Source: an uncultured Mycoplasmatota bacterium
Lineage (GTDB): Bacteria > Bacillota_I > Bacilli_A > RF39 > UBA660
DNA length: 8,265 bases
Direction: 5' to 3'
NCBI GenBank assembly: GCA_900544605.1
Contig: UQVP01000034.1
Coordinates: forward strand, 1-8,265
Every line of letters begins with the position of its first letter. The first letter of the stretch is position 1. Position numbers and translations under genes: made by a program. Below are positions 5,578 through 8,265 of the stretch, piece after piece. The notes beneath the pieces were generated by a model. It saw only the letters and a list, made by a program, of their open reading frames with translations, searched no databases and was not told where the DNA came from.

Positions 5578-6522
5578 ATGGAAAAGATTTCAATTATTGT
5601 ACCTTGTTATAATGAAGAAGAAGCAATGCCTATATTTTATGAAGAAATATGTAAAGTTGCTAAAAAGATGAAAAAAGTAGACTTTGAATTTATTTTTGTG
5701 AATGATGGTTCTAAAGATCATACTTTAGATGTTGCTCGTGAGTTACATAAAAAAGATGAAAGAGTAAGATATGTTTCATTTTCTCGTAATTTTGGAAAAG
5801 AAGCTGGAATGTATGCTGGATTAGAAGCTGCACGTGGAGATTATGTTGCTATTATGGATGTTGATTTACAAGATCCACCTGCTTTAATAGAAGAAATGTA
5901 TGAAACATTAAAAAATGAAGATTATGATTGTGTAGCGTCTCGTCGTGTTTCAAGAAAAGGTGAACCACCAATAAGAAGTTTCTTTGCTAGATGTTATTAT
6001 AAATTAATTAATAAAATATCTAAAACAGAAATTGTGGATGGTGCTCGTGATTTTAGATTAATGACACGTCAAATGGTTGATTCTATTCTAGAATTAAAAG
6101 AATATAATCGTTATTCTAAAGGAATATTTAGTTGGGTAGGGTATAAAACTAAATGGTTAGAATATGAAAATGTTGAAAGAGTAGCAGGAACTACTAAATG
6201 GTCTTTCTGGAAATTATTCTTATATTCTCTAGAAAGTATAGTAGCATTCTCTACAGTTCCACTTTCAATAGCTGCTGTAATGGGAATATTATTCTGCTTA
6301 ATCGCATTTATCTTAATTATTGTTATTATTGTAAAAACATTAACTGTTGGAGATCCTGTTGCAGGATGGCCTAGTATGGTATGTATTATTTTCTTTGTTA
6401 GTGGTATTCAATTATTCTGTTTAGGAATTATTGGCCAATATTTAGCTAAAACTTACTTAGAAGTTAAAAATAGACCAATTTATATTGTTAAAGAAACTGA
6501 GGAATCAGAATGCAAAAAATAA
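5578..6522 (+). CDS. GtrB/CsbB-type undecaprenyl-phosphate glycosyltransferase (GT2)
   Basis: A 314-residue membrane-anchored family 2 glycosyltransferase of the DPM1/GtrB type. It would move a sugar from a nucleotide donor to undecaprenyl phosphate on the inner leaflet. Residues 1-215 are the GT-A domain: PCYNEEE (9-15), VNDGS (41-45), the metal-binding region DVDLQDPP (94-101), DGARDFRLM (154-162), RYSKGIFSWVG (178-188) and GTTKW (204-208). Two C-terminal transmembrane helices follow (about 226-253 and 264-287), then a short charged tail. Length and layout match GtrB/CsbB relatives closely, and no catalytic residue looks lost. Its sugar cannot be read from sequence. The next gene starts 13 bases before this one ends, so the two are co-translated. 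The flippase role of that neighbour supports a shared lipid-linked sugar pathway. Confidence 0.93.
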   Translation: MEKISIIVPCYNEEEAMPIFYEEICKVAKKMKKVDFEFIFVNDGSKDHTLDVARELHKKDERVRYVSFSRNFGKEAGMYAGLEAARGDYVAIMDVDLQDPPALIEEMYETLKNEDYDCVASRRVSRKGEPPIRSFFARCYYKLINKISKTEIVDGARDFRLMTRQMVDSILELKEYNRYSKGIFSWVGYKTKWLEYENVERVAGTTKWSFWKLFLYSLESIVAFSTVPLSIAAVMGILFCLIAFILIIVIIVKTLTVGDPVAGWPSMVCIIFFVSGIQLFCLGIIGQYLAKTYLEVKNRPIYIVKETEESECKK

Positions 6523-6932
6523 TAGAATTATTTAATAAATATAAAGAAATAATCATGTATTTAATATTTGGTGTTTTAACAACTGTTGTAAGTTTAGTTA
6601 CTTATTATGCATTAACAATTACAATATTAAATCCAGAAAAAGCTATGCAATTACAATTAGCAAACATTATCTCTTGGATTATAAGTGTCGCATTTGCTTA
6701 TGTTACTAATCGTAAATTTGTATTTGAAAGTAAAAGTGAAGATATTGTTAAAGAAGCTACATCATTTGTAGGAGGTAGAGTATTAACTTTACTTTTAGAT
6801 ATGGCTATTATGTTTATATTTGTCACATTGTTACATCTTAATGATAAAATATTTAAAATTGTATCTCAATTTTTAGTAATAATAACAAATTATGTAATAA
6901 GCAAATTATTTGTCTTTAAAGAAAACAAATAA
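6510..6932 (+). CDS. GtrA-like membrane protein (putative lipid-linked sugar flippase)
   Basis: A 140-residue protein of the GtrA family with four predicted membrane helices (about 13-38, 48-67, 85-109, 114-134). The family signatures are present: an NRKFVF stretch after helix 2 (67-72) and SKLFVF at the C-terminus (131-136). GtrA proteins are thought to flip undecaprenyl-phosphate-linked sugars to the outer leaflet, working with a GtrB-type transferase; here the partner is the overlapping upstream gene. The ATG at 6510 lies inside the end of that gene, with GAGGA (6499-6503) 6 nt before it, so translation is likely coupled. The third component, a large GT-C transferase such as YfhO or a serotype-specific Gtr that uses the flipped sugar, is not beside it. 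The Wzy-type gene upstream or a gene elsewhere may be the user. Confidence 0.92.
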   Translation: MQKIIELFNKYKEIIMYLIFGVLTTVVSLVTYYALTITILNPEKAMQLQLANIISWIISVAFAYVTNRKFVFESKSEDIVKEATSFVGGRVLTLLLDMAIMFIFVTLLHLNDKIFKIVSQFLVIITNYVISKLFVFKENK

Positions 6933-6943
6933 TTTGTTTTTTT
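6922..6943 (+). terminator. Weak intrinsic terminator at the gtrA-like stop
   Basis: AAAACAAA (6922-6929) pairs with TTTGTTTT (6933-6940) around a three-base TAA loop that is the stop codon itself, and T's run to 6943. Only one G-C pair supports the stem, so termination may be partial. Confidence 0.6.
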
Positions 6944-6946
6944 AAT

Positions 6947-6974
6947 TTGACAAAAAGAACTTTTATGATATAAT
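6947..6974 (+). promoter_or_regulatory. Strong promoter of the SGNH-like gene
   Basis: Perfect TTGACA (6947-6952) and TATAAT (6969-6974) are separated by 16 bp, with TG at 6966-6967 giving an extended -10. It begins 3 nt after the preceding terminator tail. Confidence 0.85.
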
Positions 6975-6999
6975 ACCTGTAATCGAGGGGGAATTGAAA

Positions 7000-8157
7000 A
7001 TGAAAAAAAATGAAGATGTAGATTATATTTTAAATGATAGAACATACGATTATTATAATTTAGGTGTAAAAGTATCAGTATTAAAAGAATATTACAAAAG
7101 AAATGGAGAATTAACCATTATTGGGTTAAATGATTCTCAAGGTGTTAATACAACTGCTTTATTTAAAAAGGGTTTACTAGAGTTTATTTCAGATAGACTT
7201 AAAGACGAAGATACCAAAGCAACTGTTATAAATGCTTTTTCCTTAATGTTTAATAAAACAGAACATATTAATTATTTATTAAGATCTAATCCTGATTTAG
7301 AAGAAATAAAAGATTTACAAGTATATGGTATGGTTTCTGCTTTAGAAAAAGCTATGAGTGATTTTCATTTACCAAAAGATTTAGGTAAAATTGGATATAT
7401 TAGTAGAAAATTATATAAACCTAATAGAGGTGATAAATATATAAAATTAACTGATACTTTACAAATAGCTAAAGAGCCTATTGTTGTTTATTCAAGTGGT
7501 GCTAATGACATCATGAGAGAAGGATGGAATAATCCATTTAATATTGGTAAAGATTATAAAAAACAAAATGCGGCTTATAAATACACTTTAGATAAATTAA
7601 GTGATGTATCAACAGTAAAAAGAGTTATTGATAGAGTAGATGAAAATTTTAATAATATATTATCTTTAAATGATAAAGCAGACATTTTTGCTTTAGGACT
7701 ATATGTTCCAAGATCAATGAAAAAAGATGGTATGGAAGTATTTAATGCTGCTATTGAAAGATATAATGAGTTCTTAAAGATTTTATGTGAAAAATATAAT
7801 ATTGAGTATGTTGATACTGAAGATGTTGCTGAAATGAATAATAAAAGTAATTTAAATTTTCTTGTTACAACTAACGGACATTACTTTTTAGCAAACGAAG
7901 TACTTTCGATTTTATATAATAGAAAGTTATGTAAAAGAAGTAAAGCAAATGTTTCTGATGTTAAAGACTTTGAACCAGGGAGACATGATTTATACGAATT
8001 ATTAGTAGATTTAAAAAAAGATTTAAAAAATGCTGTAAAAGAAGGCATTCTTGCTATGGATAATGATGATAGAGAATATGAAGTAGCCGTAGCTAAAAGA
8101 AGAGAAATTGAAAGACAAATTGCTGTTGTTGAAAAAACTTTAATGAAAAGAATGTAA
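7000..8157 (+). CDS. Divergent SGNH/GDSL hydrolase-like protein, cytoplasmic
   Basis: A 385-residue soluble protein without signal peptide or membrane helix. Three short blocks resemble the SGNH hydrolase order: a beta strand then GLNDSQG (42-48, candidate nucleophile S46), VVYSSGANDI (162-171, the G-x-N-D block with N169), and TNGHYF (291-296, candidate H294). These enzymes hydrolyse esters such as acyl or acetyl groups on lipids and sugars. Similarity outside the blocks is not recognisable to me, and the substrate is unknown. The family normally spans about 200-250 residues; here a central insertion (about 85-155) and a highly charged helical C-terminus (about 325-385) add length. ATG 7000 is chosen because GAGGGGGA (6985-6992) is 7 nt away; a TTG six bases earlier is too close. 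The gene is its own transcription unit, bounded by promoter and terminator. Activity is a hypothesis from motif order only. Confidence 0.65.
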   Translation: MKKNEDVDYILNDRTYDYYNLGVKVSVLKEYYKRNGELTIIGLNDSQGVNTTALFKKGLLEFISDRLKDEDTKATVINAFSLMFNKTEHINYLLRSNPDLEEIKDLQVYGMVSALEKAMSDFHLPKDLGKIGYISRKLYKPNRGDKYIKLTDTLQIAKEPIVVYSSGANDIMREGWNNPFNIGKDYKKQNAAYKYTLDKLSDVSTVKRVIDRVDENFNNILSLNDKADIFALGLYVPRSMKKDGMEVFNAAIERYNEFLKILCEKYNIEYVDTEDVAEMNNKSNLNFLVTTNGHYFLANEVLSILYNRKLCKRSKANVSDVKDFEPGRHDLYELLVDLKKDLKNAVKEGILAMDNDDREYEVAVAKRREIERQIAVVEKTLMKRM

Positions 8158-8158
8158 T

Positions 8159-8185
8159 ATTTGCAACTTTGTGTTGCAAATTTTT
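8159..8185 (+). terminator. Intrinsic terminator after the SGNH-like gene
   Basis: A perfect 9-bp stem (8159-8167 with 8173-8181, core TTGCAAC/GTTGCAA) around a TTTGT loop, with a T-run to 8185. It begins 1 nt after the stop codon. Confidence 0.92.
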
Positions 8186-8198
8186 CTTTATAAAATTA

Positions 8199-8227
8199 TT
8201 GCATTACAAGAAATAATTATGTATAAT
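8199..8227 (+). promoter_or_regulatory. Probable promoter of the gene starting at 8253
   Basis: A perfect TATAAT (8222-8227) lies 17 bp after TTGCAT (8199-8204). The -35 matches only its first three bases, so the -10 carries most of the support. Confidence 0.5.
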
Positions 8228-8252
8228 TAGTATAGTAAAGGAAAGTGGTAGT

Positions 8253-8265
8253 ATGGTTAACATAG
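8253..8265 (+). CDS. Start of an unidentified gene, partial
   Basis: ATG at 8253 opens a frame reading M-V-N-I before the window ends. It follows a terminator, a TATAAT and an AAAGGAAAGTGG purine-rich stretch (8237-8248) usable as a ribosome binding site, in the same orientation as all other genes. Too little is present to name a product. Confidence 0.5.

Noticed and set aside
6994..6999. TTG start two codons before the SGNH-like ATG
   Set aside because: It is only about 1 nt from the GAGGGGGA ribosome binding site; ATG 7000 has normal spacing.
202..8265. A DGR template repeat or reverse transcriptase within the window
   Set aside because: I scanned both strands for an AAC-rich near-copy of 85-165 and for its GGCGTTCGCCC end and found none; no encoded protein resembles a reverse transcriptase.
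1..8265. CRISPR arrays, tRNA or rRNA genes, insertion sequences
   Set aside because: No regularly spaced repeats, cloverleaf-like genes, transposase-like proteins or terminal inverted repeats were seen.

Overview
The window is AT-rich and carries every gene on the + strand. All visible stop codons are TAA, and tryptophan is read from TGG. A T-box leader, AGGAGG-type ribosome binding sites and short U-tailed terminators point to a low-GC Bacillota-type bacterium. A gut-associated Bacilli or Mollicutes-like lineage is my guess; the sequence does not settle it.

Layout. Positions 1-201 hold the last 66 codons of a gene. Its C-terminus resembles the formylglycine-generating-enzyme / C-type-lectin type fold and has the codon pattern expected of a diversity-generating retroelement (DGR) variable region. 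Only 5 nt later comes the promoter of a T-box leader (about 244-461, specifier GTA for valine), which controls valS (484-3027). Next is a small DUF11 surface-type gene (3088-3477) whose reading frame breaks at a run of seven A; its C-terminal tail continues in the +1 frame to 3622. A strongly signalled, single-gene type IV pilin-like unit follows (3757-4116). Then come a Wzy/O-antigen-ligase-type membrane protein (4198-5523), an overlapping gtrB-like/gtrA-like pair (5578-6522, 6510-6932), and a divergent SGNH-hydrolase-like protein (7000-8157). A further gene appears to start at 8253.

How they fit together. Apart from valS, the content is mostly envelope-related: a possible diversified binding protein, a DUF11 domain protein, a pilin, and membrane machinery that handles lipid-linked sugars. 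GtrB would load a sugar onto undecaprenyl phosphate, GtrA would flip it, and the ligase would polymerise or transfer glycan outside the membrane. Whether the pilin is the acceptor is speculation from adjacency. Most genes are separated by a terminator and a new promoter, so this is a row of small transcription units; only the gtr pair is clearly co-translated.

The observations most worth following are the DGR-like variable region at the left edge, the frameshift in the DUF11 gene, the 16-bp near-palindrome between the -35 and -10 of that gene's promoter, and the pilin/ligase neighbourhood. No reverse transcriptase or template repeat is visible here, so the DGR reading depends on sequence outside the window.
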